DNA of 64,000 bases from CBDEGK01 sp965237855 (lineage in GTDB: Bacteria > Pseudomonadota > Gammaproteobacteria > Pseudomonadales > Halieaceae). A program made the position numbers and the translations under genes. Of this stretch, positions 52,156 through 61,579 are shown piece after piece (position 1 is the first letter of the stretch; each line of letters starts with the position of its first letter). Location of the stretch: positions 372,001-436,000 of the forward strand of contig CBDEGK010000002.1 in the NCBI GenBank assembly GCA_965237855.1, read 5' to 3'. Below the pieces are notes generated by a model. The model saw nothing but the letters and a program-made list of their open reading frames with translations. It made no database searches and was not told where the DNA came from.

Positions 52156-53897
52156 ATGCCCAATATCCTACTCATTCCCGCCCTGCTGTTGTGCCTGATC
52201 GGCTGTACCACAGCCCCTACCGCCCCACCGAAAGTGACAGAATTGGAACCGGAAACTGGCGAAGATGTAACCGTAACAGCGCCCGAAACAGAGGTCGCTG
52301 AGATAATCCAGCGACCTTTTCCGGACGATAGTTTTTATCCTCTACTAGTGGCCGAATTCGCGTTGCGCCGCCGGGACTATGAAACTGCCCTTGATAATTA
52401 CATGGCGCAGGCGCCGCAACTGCGCGATGGTGGCGTCAGTGCCCATACCGCCAGACTGGCACAATACCTGCAAAACGACGAGGTCGCCGTTGAAGCCTCA
52501 CTCCTCTGGGTGGAACTGGAACCGGATAATCTGGAGGCACGACTTACCGTGGCCAACTTGTTGGCTAAACAAGGCAAGGGTCGCGAGGCACTGCCACATA
52601 TGGCGGTGATTGTTCGAGCTGGCGGTGTCGCCAACTTTACGGCCGTCGCCAATGGTTTCAGTCGACTGGACAGCACTGCACAGGGTGAACTGCTGGCAGC
52701 GGTCGACCAGTTACAGCGAGAATTCCCGTCCAATGCACAACTTTTAATTTGCAAGGCGCTGATGTTCGAAGCGTTGGATCAGCAAGAACGGGCTCTGGAT
52801 GCACTGCAAGGCGTCTTCGAATCAAGTCCGGGACAACTGCAAGCCATCGTTCTGGATGCCAAGTTGCGCCAGGACCTGGGGCAGCTAGACGGCATATACA
52901 GCCGCATAGAGGCAGCATTACTTGAACAAGCAGACAATAGTCGCCTGCGCATGCAATATGCCCGGCTGCTGACCCGAACGGATATCGATGCCGCCCGCCA
53001 GCAGTTTCAAATTCTGTTGGATCAAGCACCCAATGATGCGGACCTGTTATTTTCACTGGCCTTGATTCAACGGGAGATGGGCGACCTGGCGGCGGCGCGC
53101 GATAAGCTGGAAAAACTCATAGGGCTTGACCAGCGCAAGGATGAGGCTCACTACTACCTGGGTCGAATTGCCGAGCAAGAGGAACGCTATGAAGACGCAT
53201 TGATGCACTATATGCAGGTCAAACCCGGTCGCGATTTCGTCAATGCCACCCGCCGTCTGGCCAACATCTTGTTGCTGGCCCAGCGTCGACAGGAACACAG
53301 TGAATATTTCGATCAACTGCGACAAAATATGCCAGTGCTGACGGCTCAGTTGTACTCGGTGGAAGTGGAAAGCCTCAACAATCACGACCTCTTCACCGCC
53401 ACCACGGAGGTGCTTGACCGCGCCCTGGCTGAGCTCCCCGATAACACCAGCTTACGGTACATGCGCTCTATGGCCCGGGAGCAACTGGGGGACCTGGTGG
53501 GCATGGAGGGAGACCTCCGGTCGATCCTGGATCGAGAACCCGACAATGCCACGGTCTTGAATGCACTGGGCTACACCCTGGCCAACAAGACAGAACGTTA
53601 TGAGGAAGCCCAACAACTCATCGAGCGTGCCCTGGTGCTTGACCCGGAGGAGCCGCCATTCTCGACAGCTTTGGCTGGGTGAGATATCGCCTCGGCGATT
53701 ACCGGCAGGCACTGGAGTATTTACGCCGCGCCTACGAAGTCTTTCCGGACCCGGAGGTAGCCGCTCACCTGGGTGAAGTACTGTGGGCTATGGGTGAAAA
53801 TGATGCCGCCGTCAGCATCTGGAATGCGGCACTCAGCAGTGGAGTTAATGGCGAGGTTATAGTCGAGACCATGCAGCGCCTGGGCGCAGCGGAATAA
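52156..53897 (+). pseudogene. TPR-repeat lipoprotein gene split by a frameshift
   Basis: This matches the PA4667-like TPR protein normally between hemA and lolB. The first frame (52156-53682, 508 residues) has a lipoprotein signal peptide with lipobox LIGC (Cys at residue 17) and many tetratricopeptide repeats, then goes off into PFSTALAG and stops. The second frame (53679-53897) continues the family sequence (WVRYRLGDYRQALEYLRRAY through EVAAHLGEVLW). One base is missing near 53653-53658, where the family reads PAILDSxGW. Restored, it would be about 580 residues. The stop and a GTG overlap as GTGA at 53679-53682, so reinitiation could still give two polypeptides. A sequencing error is possible. 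Confidence 0.82.
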
Positions 53898-53905
53898 GAC
53901 GCCGG

Positions 53906-54505
53906 ATGCTGCGAACAATAAGGCTCTCCATCACTGCCGGCGCCTACTTGTTGCTTGTCGCCTGCGTCAGTCAGCCAGACCTTGAGGAAGACTTTGACGC
54001 GATCCACAACGAAGCACGCCTGCTGGATATTAGTCACTGGCAGCTACGTGGCAGAGCGGTTTTGCAGACCACGGATCGCACAGACACCGTCGGCATAGAC
54101 TGGCGGCAGGAAGACGCACGATTTCAACTTGCCCTCAGTGGGCCAGGGGGTTGGGGACGTTACACCGTCAGCGGCAGTCATGACTTCACAGCACTAAAGC
54201 TGGATGAAGGGTTTGATCAGTTTTCCGACCAGGAACATCAACAGATCTCCAGCCAAATCGAGGCACTGCCACTCTCGCATCTGGTGGACTGGGTGAAAGG
54301 TCTATGTCCCTCCTGCAGCGAGTCGAGCGTTGTACGCGATGAGCTCGGGCGACTGTCGGCCTTCGAGAGCGGCGTTTGGAAGGTGTACTACGACGACTAC
54401 CAATGGGTTGATGATCTGTCACTGCCACGCACAATGCGTTTTTCAGGACCCCGCAGCAGTGGCAAGCTTGTACTGAAACACTGGCAACTGGGTGAAGGCA
54501 GCTGA
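53906..54505 (+). CDS. lolB: Outer-membrane lipoprotein receptor LolB
   Basis: A 199-residue lipoprotein that accepts lipoproteins from LolA and inserts them into the outer membrane. Lipobox LVAC with Cys20; the WQLRGRAVLQT strand and the GPGGWGRYTVSG protruding-loop region agree with the family, as does LSLPRTMRFSGPRSSGKLVL. It overlaps the ispE start by one base. Standard place between the TPR gene and ispE. Confidence 0.9.
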   Translation: MLRTIRLSITAGAYLLLVACVSQPDLEEDFDAIHNEARLLDISHWQLRGRAVLQTTDRTDTVGIDWRQEDARFQLALSGPGGWGRYTVSGSHDFTALKLDEGFDQFSDQEHQQISSQIEALPLSHLVDWVKGLCPSCSESSVVRDELGRLSAFESGVWKVYYDDYQWVDDLSLPRTMRFSGPRSSGKLVLKHWQLGEGS

Positions 54506-55332
54506 TGCGACTGCCCGCCCCCGCCAAACTCAACCTGTTTCTGCACATCACCGGGCGCCGCGACGACGGTTATCACGAACTGCAAACCCTGTTTCAGCTG
54601 CTCGACTACGGTGACTGGCTTGAATTCGAACAGCTCGCGTCTCCGCAGATCGACCTGAATTGCCCTGGGCTAAACATCCTGGCAGCAGACAACCTCGTTC
54701 ACCGCGCCGCCAGGGCTCTGCAGACTCATACCGGCTGCAATCTGGGTGCGCGTATCACTCTGGCTAAGCAGTTGCCCTGCGGGGGCGGATTGGGGGGCGG
54801 CAGCTCCAATGCCGCCACCACTTTATTGGCGCTCAACCAGTTATGGAACCTGGGTTTGAGACCACTTGAACTGGCGGAAATTGGCCTCGAATTGGGAGCA
54901 GATGTGCCGGTTTTCGTGCATGGCCATTCGGCCTGGGCCGAAGGAATCGGTGAAAAGCTGACTGCCGTGGAGCTCCCCGAGCAGTGGTACCTGGTGATAG
55001 CCCCATCCTGCGCGGTCTCCACAGCGGAAGTTTTTTCCCACCGGCAATTGACACGGAACACACCAGCAACGACAATGGCGGCCTTTTTTGAACGGGGTGG
55101 AGCAAACGACTGCGAGTCAGTCGTTCGCAGGCTTTATCCAGAGGTGGATAAGGTGTTGATTTGGCTAGAGAAATTTGGCCAAGCCCAGATGACGGGCACA
55201 GGGGCCAGTGTGTTTTTGCCATTGCCAGACGAGGCGCAGGCGCAGGCCGTTTTTGCACAGAAACCGGATCACTGGTCCGGTTTCATCGCAAAGGGTGTAA
55301 ATTGCTCTCCTGTATTGACTTCACTGGGCTGA
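54505..55332 (+). CDS. ispE: 4-diphosphocytidyl-2-C-methyl-D-erythritol kinase
   Basis: A 275-residue GHMP kinase of the MEP isoprenoid pathway. LPAPAKLNLFLHITGRRDDGYHEL (shown in part) begins the family; the ATP loop is LPCGGGLGGGSSNAA, and MTGTGASVFL is the C-terminal GHMP motif. Normal length. Followed by tRNA-Gln and prs. Confidence 0.95.
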   Translation: MRLPAPAKLNLFLHITGRRDDGYHELQTLFQLLDYGDWLEFEQLASPQIDLNCPGLNILAADNLVHRAARALQTHTGCNLGARITLAKQLPCGGGLGGGSSNAATTLLALNQLWNLGLRPLELAEIGLELGADVPVFVHGHSAWAEGIGEKLTAVELPEQWYLVIAPSCAVSTAEVFSHRQLTRNTPATTMAAFFERGGANDCESVVRRLYPEVDKVLIWLEKFGQAQMTGTGASVFLPLPDEAQAQAVFAQKPDHWSGFIAKGVNCSPVLTSLG

Positions 55333-55362
55333 ACTCACTGGAGTAGTCCACCAACGAATTAT

Positions 55363-55437
55363 TGGGGTGTCGCCAAGCGGCAAGGCACCGGGTTTTGATC
55401 CCGGCATGCGCAGGTTCGAATCCTGCCACCCCAGCCA
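55363..55437 (+). tRNA. tRNA-Gln (TTG anticodon)
   Basis: A 75-base tRNA with the CCA end encoded. Acceptor TGGGGTG pairs with CACCCCA; the D arm GCCAAGCGGCAAGGC, anticodon stem CCGGG/CCCGG with loop TTTTGAT (anticodon TTG, reading CAA/CAG) and T arm GCAGG/CCTGC with TTCGAAT are all regular. The U1-A72 first pair is typical of bacterial tRNA-Gln. It lies between ispE and prs as in Pseudomonas. Confidence 0.96.
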
Positions 55438-55470
55438 TATGTTCGCCCGAAGCTGCAAAAGGAAACGACT

Positions 55471-56418
55471 GTGTCGGCAAAAATGATGGTGTTCACCGGC
55501 AATGCAAATACGGCATTGGCCAAGAAAGTCACCAGCAGGTTGCATATCCCCCTGGGAAACGCAGACGTCACTCAATTCAGCGACGGCGAAGTTGCGGTGG
55601 TGATAAACGAGAACGTTCGCGGCAAGGATGTTTTCGTACTGCAGTCAACCTGCGCACCTACGAACGACAATCTGATGGAGCTGGTTGTCATGATCGATGC
55701 TTTGCGAAGAGCATCGGCCACCCGGATTACGGCGGTAGTACCTTACTTCGGCTATTCCCGCCAGGATCGCCGGGTGCGTTCCTCGCGGGTGCCCATCAGC
55801 GCCAAGGTGGTGGCGGACATGATGGTGGGCGTGGGCGTTGACCGGGTACTAACCGTCGACTTGCACGCGGAGCAGATACAGGGCTTTTTTGCCTGCCCGG
55901 TAGACAATATTTATGCCTCACCGGTGCTCAATGACGACATTGTGCGGGTGCGCTACGAGAACCTGATGGTAGTGTCTCCGGATATAGGTGGTGTAGTTCG
56001 AGCCAGGGCTATCGCCAAACAATTGGACGATGCTGACCTGGCCATTATCGACAAACGTCGCCCGCAGGCCAACGAGGCCCAGGTGATGAACATTATTGGT
56101 GATGTCAGTGGCCGAACTTGCCTGCTGGTAGACGACATGGTCGACACCGCTGGTACGCTGTGTAAAGCAGCAGAAGCACTGAAGAAAAACGGTGCCGAGA
56201 AAGTTGTTGCCTACTGTACCCACGCGGTACTGTCAGGGAAGGCCATCGACACTATTGATGCCTCCACGCTCGATGAGCTGGTGGTGACAGATACGATTCC
56301 TCTCAATGGGGCCGCTGGAGAGTGTTCACGCATTCGCCAGCTCACTATTGCCGACCTGCTCGCAGAATCCATGCGCCGGGTTAGCAACGAGGAATCCATT
56401 AGCGCGCTGTTCGAGTAG
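55471..56418 (+). CDS. prs: Ribose-phosphate pyrophosphokinase
   Basis: A 315-residue class I PRPP synthase. The ATP-binding TAVVPYFGYSRQDR flexible-loop region, VDLHAEQIQGFF and the PRPP-binding LLVDDMVDTAGTL are intact. PRPP supplies nucleotide, histidine and NAD synthesis. Start GTG 55471 with AAGGA upstream. Confidence 0.97.
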   Translation: MSAKMMVFTGNANTALAKKVTSRLHIPLGNADVTQFSDGEVAVVINENVRGKDVFVLQSTCAPTNDNLMELVVMIDALRRASATRITAVVPYFGYSRQDRRVRSSRVPISAKVVADMMVGVGVDRVLTVDLHAEQIQGFFACPVDNIYASPVLNDDIVRVRYENLMVVSPDIGGVVRARAIAKQLDDADLAIIDKRRPQANEAQVMNIIGDVSGRTCLLVDDMVDTAGTLCKAAEALKKNGAEKVVAYCTHAVLSGKAIDTIDASTLDELVVTDTIPLNGAAGECSRIRQLTIADLLAESMRRVSNEESISALFE

Positions 56419-56489
56419 ACCAGCGTTTTTTAAACCGTTACAGCAACCGGTCGCAGGTTGCGTAATGATTATTCAAAGGAGTACAGACT

Positions 56490-57191
56490 ATGTCTGACGC
56501 ATTTGAGATTAATGCAGAGATCCGGGAAGACAAGGGGAAAGGTGCGAGCCGCCGCCTGCGTCGCCTGGCCGATCAAATTCCCGCCATTATATACGGCGGT
56601 GACAAGGAACCCATGCCGCTGACCATGATCCGCAAGGACCTGGAGCACGCCCTGGAAAACGAGGCCTTCTATTCGCACGTTCTCACCATCAAAGTGGGCA
56701 GCAAAAAGGAGAAGGCAATCCTGAAGGACCTGCAACGCCATCCCGCCAAGAATCTCGTGATGCATGCCGACTTTATGCGTGTCAGTGAGAATGTGAAGAT
56801 CAAGGTCCACGTGCCCATACACTTCCTCAATGAAGAGGACTGTGTTGGCGTGAAAAATGAGGGCGGCTTGATTCAACACCAGGCGACGGACATAGAAGTT
56901 ATGTGTCTGCCAGCCGATATGCCGGAATTCCTTGAACTGGACTTGGAAAACTGTGCGGTTGGCGACATCCTTCACTTATCGGATATTAAACTGCCGAAAG
57001 GCGTTGAGTCTGTGGCGCTGTCCCACGGTGAAGACCACGATCTGGCAGTCGCCAGTGTTGCAGCACCGAAAGTTATTGTTGATGAGGACGAGTTGGAAGC
57101 TGAAGAAGGCGAAGCCGTTGAGGGCGAAGAAGGTGAAGCCGATGACGCTGAGGCCTCTGATGACGAAGGTGGTGAGGAAGAGGAGGAATAA
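56490..57191 (+). CDS. rplY: 50S ribosomal protein L25 (CTC form)
   Basis: A 233-residue two-domain L25/TL5 protein that binds 5S rRNA. N-terminal domain EDKGKGASRRLRRLADQIPAIIYGG; C-terminal TL5 domain from about residue 100 (VPIHFLNEEDCVGVK). The last 45 residues are almost wholly acidic (Glu/Asp/Ala/Gly). ATG 56490 follows AAGGAG. A short stem (GCAACC/GGTTGC, 56443-56461) in its leader could be structural. Confidence 0.95.
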   Translation: MSDAFEINAEIREDKGKGASRRLRRLADQIPAIIYGGDKEPMPLTMIRKDLEHALENEAFYSHVLTIKVGSKKEKAILKDLQRHPAKNLVMHADFMRVSENVKIKVHVPIHFLNEEDCVGVKNEGGLIQHQATDIEVMCLPADMPEFLELDLENCAVGDILHLSDIKLPKGVESVALSHGEDHDLAVASVAAPKVIVDEDELEAEEGEAVEGEEGEADDAEASDDEGGEEEEE

Positions 57192-57224
57192 TCCCCTTTT
57201 CCAGAACCGACTGAGGTACCTGTA

Positions 57225-57803
57225 TTGTCTGAGCCCATCAAGCTGATTATTGGCCTCGGCAACCCCGGTGATGACTACCGGGGTACGCGCCACAATGCAG
57301 GTGCCGATTTCGTCGAAGCGCTGGCCCGAAGCCACGGTGCCAGCCTTTCACCCGAATCAAAGTTTTATGGACTGGCCGGTCGAATTTCGATCGATGGCCA
57401 GGACGTGCGCCTGCTCGTTCCAACAACATTTATGAACCGCAGCGGCCAGTCTGTTGCAGCCATGGCCAATTTTTTCAAAGTGGATACTGCCAATATCCTG
57501 GTCGCCCATGATGAGCTCGATTTTGAGCCCGGCACTGCCCGCTTCAAAGACAGCGGCGGCCACGGCGGCCATAATGGCTTGCGCGATATCAGCAAAGCCT
57601 GTGGCGACGACTATTTACGCTTGCGAATTGGTATCGGACACCCTGGCAACGGGGCAGATGTTTCCAATTATGTGCTAAAGTCTGCCTCCCTGGCAGACCG
57701 GGATAAAATAGCTGCAAGCATTGACGACAGCCAGTCTGCGCTACCACTGCTGGTAAGCGGGGAATGGGCCAAGGCCACCAAACAACTGCACACCAGCAGC
57801 TGA
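57225..57803 (+). CDS. pth: Peptidyl-tRNA hydrolase
   Basis: A 192-residue enzyme that recycles peptidyl-tRNA. Catalytic His23 is in YRGTRHNAGADFV; PTTFMNRSGQSV and DELDFEPGTARFKDSGGHGGHNG (shown in part) are family blocks. The start is TTG 57225, since the conserved N-terminus SEPIKLIIGLGNPG begins right after it and no ATG is near. It lies between rplY and ychF as expected. Confidence 0.95.
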   Translation: MSEPIKLIIGLGNPGDDYRGTRHNAGADFVEALARSHGASLSPESKFYGLAGRISIDGQDVRLLVPTTFMNRSGQSVAAMANFFKVDTANILVAHDELDFEPGTARFKDSGGHGGHNGLRDISKACGDDYLRLRIGIGHPGNGADVSNYVLKSASLADRDKIAASIDDSQSALPLLVSGEWAKATKQLHTSS

Positions 57804-57821
57804 CAACATTAGGACACAATC

Positions 57822-58931
57822 ATGGGATTTAAATGCGCCATCGTTGGCCTGCCCAACGTTGGAAAATCAACCCTGTTCAACGCCCTGACCAAGGCTGGTA
57901 TTGATGCGGAAAACTTTCCTTTTTGCACCATCGAACCGAATGCCGGTGTCGTGCCGGTGCCAGACACCCGCCAGCAAAAAATTGCGGGCATCGTCAGGCC
58001 ACAGAAGGAAATTGCCACCACCATGGAGTTTGTCGACATTGCCGGCCTGGTGGCAGGCGCCTCCAAGGGTGAAGGCCTGGGCAACCAGTTCCTCGCCAAT
58101 ATTCGCGAGACCGACGCCATCGCTCATGTTGTGCGCTGCTTCGAAGACGACAATGTCATCCATGTTGAGAACAAGGTGGATCCGGCCAACGACGTTGAAG
58201 TGATCAACACCGAGTTGGCGCTGGCTGACCTGGAAAGCTGTGAAAAGCAGCTGCAGAAAGTTACTCGCACGGCCAAAGGTGGTGACAAGGAAGCCATCGC
58301 CATCAAAGCCCTGCTCGAAGATAACCTGCTGCCCCAGCTCAATGAAGCCAGGCCGGTACGTGGCCTGGATCTCAGCCCCGAACAGTGGCGGCTGGTCGAT
58401 CAACTGCATTTACTCACGATTAAACCGACCATGTATATCGCCAATGTGGACGAAGCCGGTATGGAATCCTCCGAGCAGGGAGGAAATTCAAAAGTTGAGC
58501 AGTTGAGGGCTATAGCGGCGCAGGAAAATGCCGTGGTGGTGGTGATCTGCAACAAGCTGGAATCCGAGATCGCCGAACTGGAAGATGAGGAACGGGACGA
58601 GTTCCTGGCCGATCTGGGACTGGCAGAAGCCGGACTGGACCGGGTCATCCGCGCCGGATACGACCTATTGAACCTGCAAACTTACTTTACTGCGGGCGTC
58701 AAAGAAGTGCGTGCCTGGACCGTCAAGGTCGGTGCCACCGCACCGGAAGCTGCGGCAGTGATTCACACCGATTTTCAGAAAGGCTTTATTCGCGCCGAGG
58801 TGGTGGGCTATGAGGATTTTGTCGGCAACAACGGTGAGCAGGGCGCCAAAGACGCGGGCCGCTGGCGCCTCGAAGGCAAGGACTACGTGGTGCAGGACGG
58901 CGACGTCATCCATTTTCGCTTTAACGTGTAA
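57822..58931 (+). CDS. ychF: Redox-regulated ATPase YchF
   Basis: A 369-residue Obg-family protein that prefers ATP. G1 loop GLPNVGKSTLFNAL, G3 DIAGLVAGASKGEGLGNQFL and the C-terminal TGS domain (about 285-369, ending DVIHFRFNV) are complete. The QTYFTAGVKEVRAWTV block is invariant in the family. A terminator hairpin follows at 58989. Confidence 0.96.
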   Translation: MGFKCAIVGLPNVGKSTLFNALTKAGIDAENFPFCTIEPNAGVVPVPDTRQQKIAGIVRPQKEIATTMEFVDIAGLVAGASKGEGLGNQFLANIRETDAIAHVVRCFEDDNVIHVENKVDPANDVEVINTELALADLESCEKQLQKVTRTAKGGDKEAIAIKALLEDNLLPQLNEARPVRGLDLSPEQWRLVDQLHLLTIKPTMYIANVDEAGMESSEQGGNSKVEQLRAIAAQENAVVVVICNKLESEIAELEDEERDEFLADLGLAEAGLDRVIRAGYDLLNLQTYFTAGVKEVRAWTVKVGATAPEAAAVIHTDFQKGFIRAEVVGYEDFVGNNGEQGAKDAGRWRLEGKDYVVQDGDVIHFRFNV

Positions 58932-58988
58932 TTTTGTGGATATATTATACTTGGCGTACCCATTGAATAACGGGACGCCGTAGACACG

Positions 58989-59021
58989 AAAGAGCCGGTT
59001 TTACTCGGTTTCCGGCTCTTT
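58989..59021. terminator. Bidirectional terminator-like hairpin after ychF
   Basis: A perfect 10-bp stem AAAGAGCCGG/CCGGCTCTTT around a 13-base loop, 57 bases after the ychF stop. It can end ychF transcription on the plus strand. On the minus strand its 5' arm lies in the last codons of the small gene at 59001, whose stop codon is in the loop. Confidence 0.7.
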
Positions 59022-59147
59022 GTCCTTCTCTGTTTCCAAGCTCAAGCCCTCTACCGCCTTATCTAGTGCATCTTCGGATTCGTCGCACTCCAACTCTTTG
59101 GCTATGTTCTCAAACTTGTCTTTGTCACTGCCATCTACCATATTCAT
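59001..59147 (-). CDS. Small acidic protein, 48 residues
   Basis: A short gene with a good AGGAG ribosome-binding site 5 bases before ATG 59147. The product begins MNMVDGSDKDKFENIAKEL and contains CDESEDALDKAVEGL, then a Lys/Glu-rich tail; it is highly charged with one cysteine. I do not recognise a named family, although similar small DxxxFxxxAxELxxDEsexaxD proteins seem common in proteobacteria. The terminator hairpin spans its stop. An IS3-family element is inserted 12 bases upstream of the start, so its native promoter is cut away. Confidence 0.6.
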   Translation of the reverse strand: MNMVDGSDKDKFENIAKELECDESEDALDKAVEGLSLETEKDKEPETE

Positions 59148-59167
59148 CAAAGCTCCTATTGTAGTGG

Positions 59168-59863
59168 TCAAGTAAAACTGGCCGCTGGTTTAGAGGAACT
59201 CCAATAGCGTTCCTCGGTTTTATTCGGTGGCATACCACCGTTGTGTTTGTGTGGCCTAGTTTGGCTGTAGTATCCAGCTATATAGTCAGCCACGCTTCGC
59301 TGTGCTTCAGCGAAAGATCGATACCCCATCTCGGGCACCCATTCTGTTTTTAAGCTTCGAAAGAAACGCTCCATCGGCGAATTATCCCAACAATTTCCTC
59401 GTCGACTCAGGCTTTGGTTGATTCGATAACGCCACAGATGTTGTCGGAATTTGATGCTCGTATAATGGCTCCCTTGATCGGAGTGAAACAGCACGCCTTC
59501 AGGTCGACCGCGAGATTCGTAAGCCATCGTGAGTGCTTTAGCTGTCAGCTCGCTATCGGGTGAATTGGACAGCGCCCAGCCAATAGGCTTACGTGCATAC
59601 AGGTCAAGTACTACAGCCAGGTAGGACCAGCGTTGTCCTGACCAGATATAAGTCACATCCCCACACCAGATTTTGTTGGGCGCCACTGGCGTAAATTCTC
59701 GATTCAACGTGTTAGGAATGAGTGTATGTGGCTGTGACGCTTTTTTGTAGCGATGCGCTGGAAGCTGGGTACTCACAAGTCCCAAGCGAGCCATAAAACC
59801 CTTTGCGCGATAGCGACTTAACGGTACGCCTTGGCCAGATACAATATGAGCAATACTGCGAGC
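59168..59863 (-). pseudogene. Element A transposase orfB, 3' part
   Basis: The larger part of an IS3-family DDE transposase. It contains NKIWCGDVTYIWSG (first Asp), LFHSDQGSHYTS (second Asp) and NCWDNSPMERFFRSLKTEW (Glu), so the catalytic core is intact. The frame is open up to element B, reading ARSIAHIVSGQGVPLSRYRAK before the first internal ATG (59794). It is cut from its N-terminal part at 61095 by element B, so no functional orfB can be made. Confidence 0.85.
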
Positions 59864-59926
59864 TGTTGTGGTCTACTAAAAGTGGACACCTTGTATAGAC
59901 TGTAAAAATCAAATACGAGGTGAACA

Positions 59927-60214
59927 ATGACAAGTAGACAAAAACGGAACTTTCCTGATGATTTCAAGCAAGATGCCGTGGCATTGGTGATTGAGCAGGG
60001 CTATACCATAGTCGCAGCTGCACGGAGCCTGGATGTTGGCCCAGGGCTACTCGGGCGTTGGAAGCGAGAGCATGAGGCTAATTCCCACATCAATGCACTT
60101 GCTAAGGACGAACAAGAGGAACTAAAGCGGCTGCGCCGTGAGGTTCGAGAACTCAAAATGGAGAAAGAAATTCTAAAAAAGGCGTCGGCGTATTTCGCAA
60201 AGGAAATGAAGTGA
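59927..60214 (+). CDS. Element B OrfA
   Basis: A 95-residue IS3-family OrfA: an N-terminal helix-turn-helix (RNFPDDFKQDAVALVIEQGY, AARSLDVGPGLLGRWKREH) and a leucine-zipper coiled coil (KRLRREVRELKMEKEILKK). AAAAAAG at 60175-60181 near its end is a classic -1 slippery site for making the OrfAB fusion transposase. Its stop overlaps the orfB frame by 4 bases. Confidence 0.92.
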   Translation: MTSRQKRNFPDDFKQDAVALVIEQGYTIVAAARSLDVGPGLLGRWKREHEANSHINALAKDEQEELKRLRREVRELKMEKEILKKASAYFAKEMK

Positions 60215-61086
60215 AGTACGCCTTAGTGCAAGGTAATACAGCTCAATATCCAGTAACAATGTTGTGCCGGGTCATCGGTGTAAAGCGTAGCTCCTACTAC
60301 GCCTGGAGGGCCCGTGGAGGCAAGGTGATTGGTCCTGAAGAGCTGGCTGTCAGGCGGCGAATGAAGTCCCTGTTTACAGATTCTCGGCAGAGTATGGGGA
60401 GTCGTAGACTGAGCCGTCAACTTACTGCAGAAGGCTTCTCCATTGGTCGTTATCGCGCCAGGCGGCTCATGAAATCTATGGGCCTCGTCGTCAAATCTAA
60501 ACGTAAATACAAGGTCACCACTGACAGCAAACATCGATTACCTGTGGCTGACAATGTGCTGAATCGAGCATTTTCACCCGCAAGCCCCAACCAGTGCTGG
60601 GGGTCCGATATTACTTATCTTTGGACTCAGGAGGGTTGGGTCTACCTGGCCGTGGTGATTGACCTTTACTCTCGACGAGTTGTTGGCTGGTCTATGGATC
60701 GCCGCATGACCAAGGCGCTGGTCATCAGGGCATTGATAATGGCCGTAAGCCTAAGGAATCCACCGCCAGGCTTGATCCACCATTCAGATCGTGGCAGTCA
60801 ATATGCCAGCCATGCTTACCAAGCACTGCTAAAGCAGCATGGAATCATAGCGAGCATGAGTCGAAAAGGTAATTGCTGGGACAATTCGCCAGTTGAACGA
60901 TTTTTCAGCAGCCTAAAGCGCGAATGGACGTGTGACCAGGGATATTGCACTCGAGAAGCTGCGATCGCAGATGTCCGGGAGTATGTGGCGGTGTATTACA
61001 ACGCGAAGCGGCTGCATTCTACGCTGGGATACAAAACGCCGATGGACTACGAATTTAACTTAAGCAAAGTGTCCAAAAATAGTTGA
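60211..61086 (+). CDS. Element B OrfB (DDE transposase)
   Basis: A 291-residue IS3-family catalytic subunit. Domains: an HTH_21 region (about 45-100), then the rve integrase core with Asp in WGSDITYLW, Asp in IHHSDRGSQYAS and Glu in NSPVERFFSSLKREW, ending TLGYKTPMDYE. No frameshift or stop is seen. It is probably made mainly as an OrfAB fusion by -1 slippage in orfA. Confidence 0.92.
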   Translation: MKYALVQGNTAQYPVTMLCRVIGVKRSSYYAWRARGGKVIGPEELAVRRRMKSLFTDSRQSMGSRRLSRQLTAEGFSIGRYRARRLMKSMGLVVKSKRKYKVTTDSKHRLPVADNVLNRAFSPASPNQCWGSDITYLWTQEGWVYLAVVIDLYSRRVVGWSMDRRMTKALVIRALIMAVSLRNPPPGLIHHSDRGSQYASHAYQALLKQHGIIASMSRKGNCWDNSPVERFFSSLKREWTCDQGYCTREAAIADVREYVAVYYNAKRLHSTLGYKTPMDYEFNLSKVSKNS

Positions 61087-61094
61087 CCACAACA

Positions 61095-61318
61095 AGCACC
61101 GGCCGAGCCATTGCTGATCTGGTGTGCATGTTGAACCATCGCGTTGATCTTCATTTTCTCCGGATCAATTCTTGCTGCCGCTGATCGACGATATTTGAAG
61201 GTGCTTCTGTGAATGCCAAAGGCTTCACAGAGAACGGTGACACTATGGCTCTCTTGAAGTGCTTCAACAATACCTAATTGTTCAGCGAGTCTGACATCAA
61301 GAGAGCGGTAGCCTTTTT
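61095..61318 (-). pseudogene. Element A transposase orfB, N-terminal part
   Basis: The -1 frame after the orfA slippery site reads KKGYRSLDVRLAEQLGIVEA, then LCEAFGIHRSTFKYRR and ends QISNGSAGA at element B. It is the N-terminal third of the element A OrfB and would join 59168-59863 if element B were removed. Confidence 0.75.
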
Positions 61319-61579
61319 TAATATTTCATTGTGCTCCTCGACACGGCGTAGCTTTTTCTCTAGTTCCTTGATGCGCCGATGCTCAGGAGTCATCGCATGG
61401 GTCGTCGGCGTTATACCGTCACGTTCCTTGCGCAACTGCCTCACCCATTTGTCCAGGGTCGAATGCCCAACCCCCACCGCTTGTGCTGCTTCTCTGATAC
61501 TGTAGTTTTGATCCACCACGAGTTGTGCTGATTCAAGTCGAAATTCTGGGCTAAAAGTACGTCGTGTTTTGCTTCTCAT
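61274..61579 (-). CDS. Element A OrfA
   Basis: A 101-residue IS3-family OrfA: helix-turn-helix RRTFSPEFRLESAQLV and IREAAQAVGVGHSTLDKWVRQL, then a coiled coil RIKELEKKLRRVEEHNEILKK. A run of A6G at about 61319-61313 (minus strand) is the expected slippage site. The gene is intact although its orfB partner is disrupted. Confidence 0.88.
   Translation of the reverse strand: MRSKTRRTFSPEFRLESAQLVVDQNYSIREAAQAVGVGHSTLDKWVRQLRKERDGITPTTHAMTPEHRRIKELEKKLRRVEEHNEILKKATALLMSDSLNN

Larger units (their letters stand above)
59864..61094 (+). mobile_element. IS3-family element B, complete, nested in element A
   Basis: 1231 bp with inverted ends TGTTGTGGTC(T/A)ACTA followed by a second matched block TGGACAC. 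The 3-bp target duplication AGC is at 59861-59863 and 61095-61097. Joining the flanks at one AGC restores the orfB frame of element A (GSAGARSIAHI), which proves the insertion point. It carries an intact orfA and orfB, so it may still be active. Confidence 0.9.

Noticed and set aside
59867..61091. Shorter boundaries for element B starting at TGTGGTC
   Set aside because: These leave no direct repeat at the flanks, whereas 59864-61094 gives matching AGC duplications and restores the interrupted frame.
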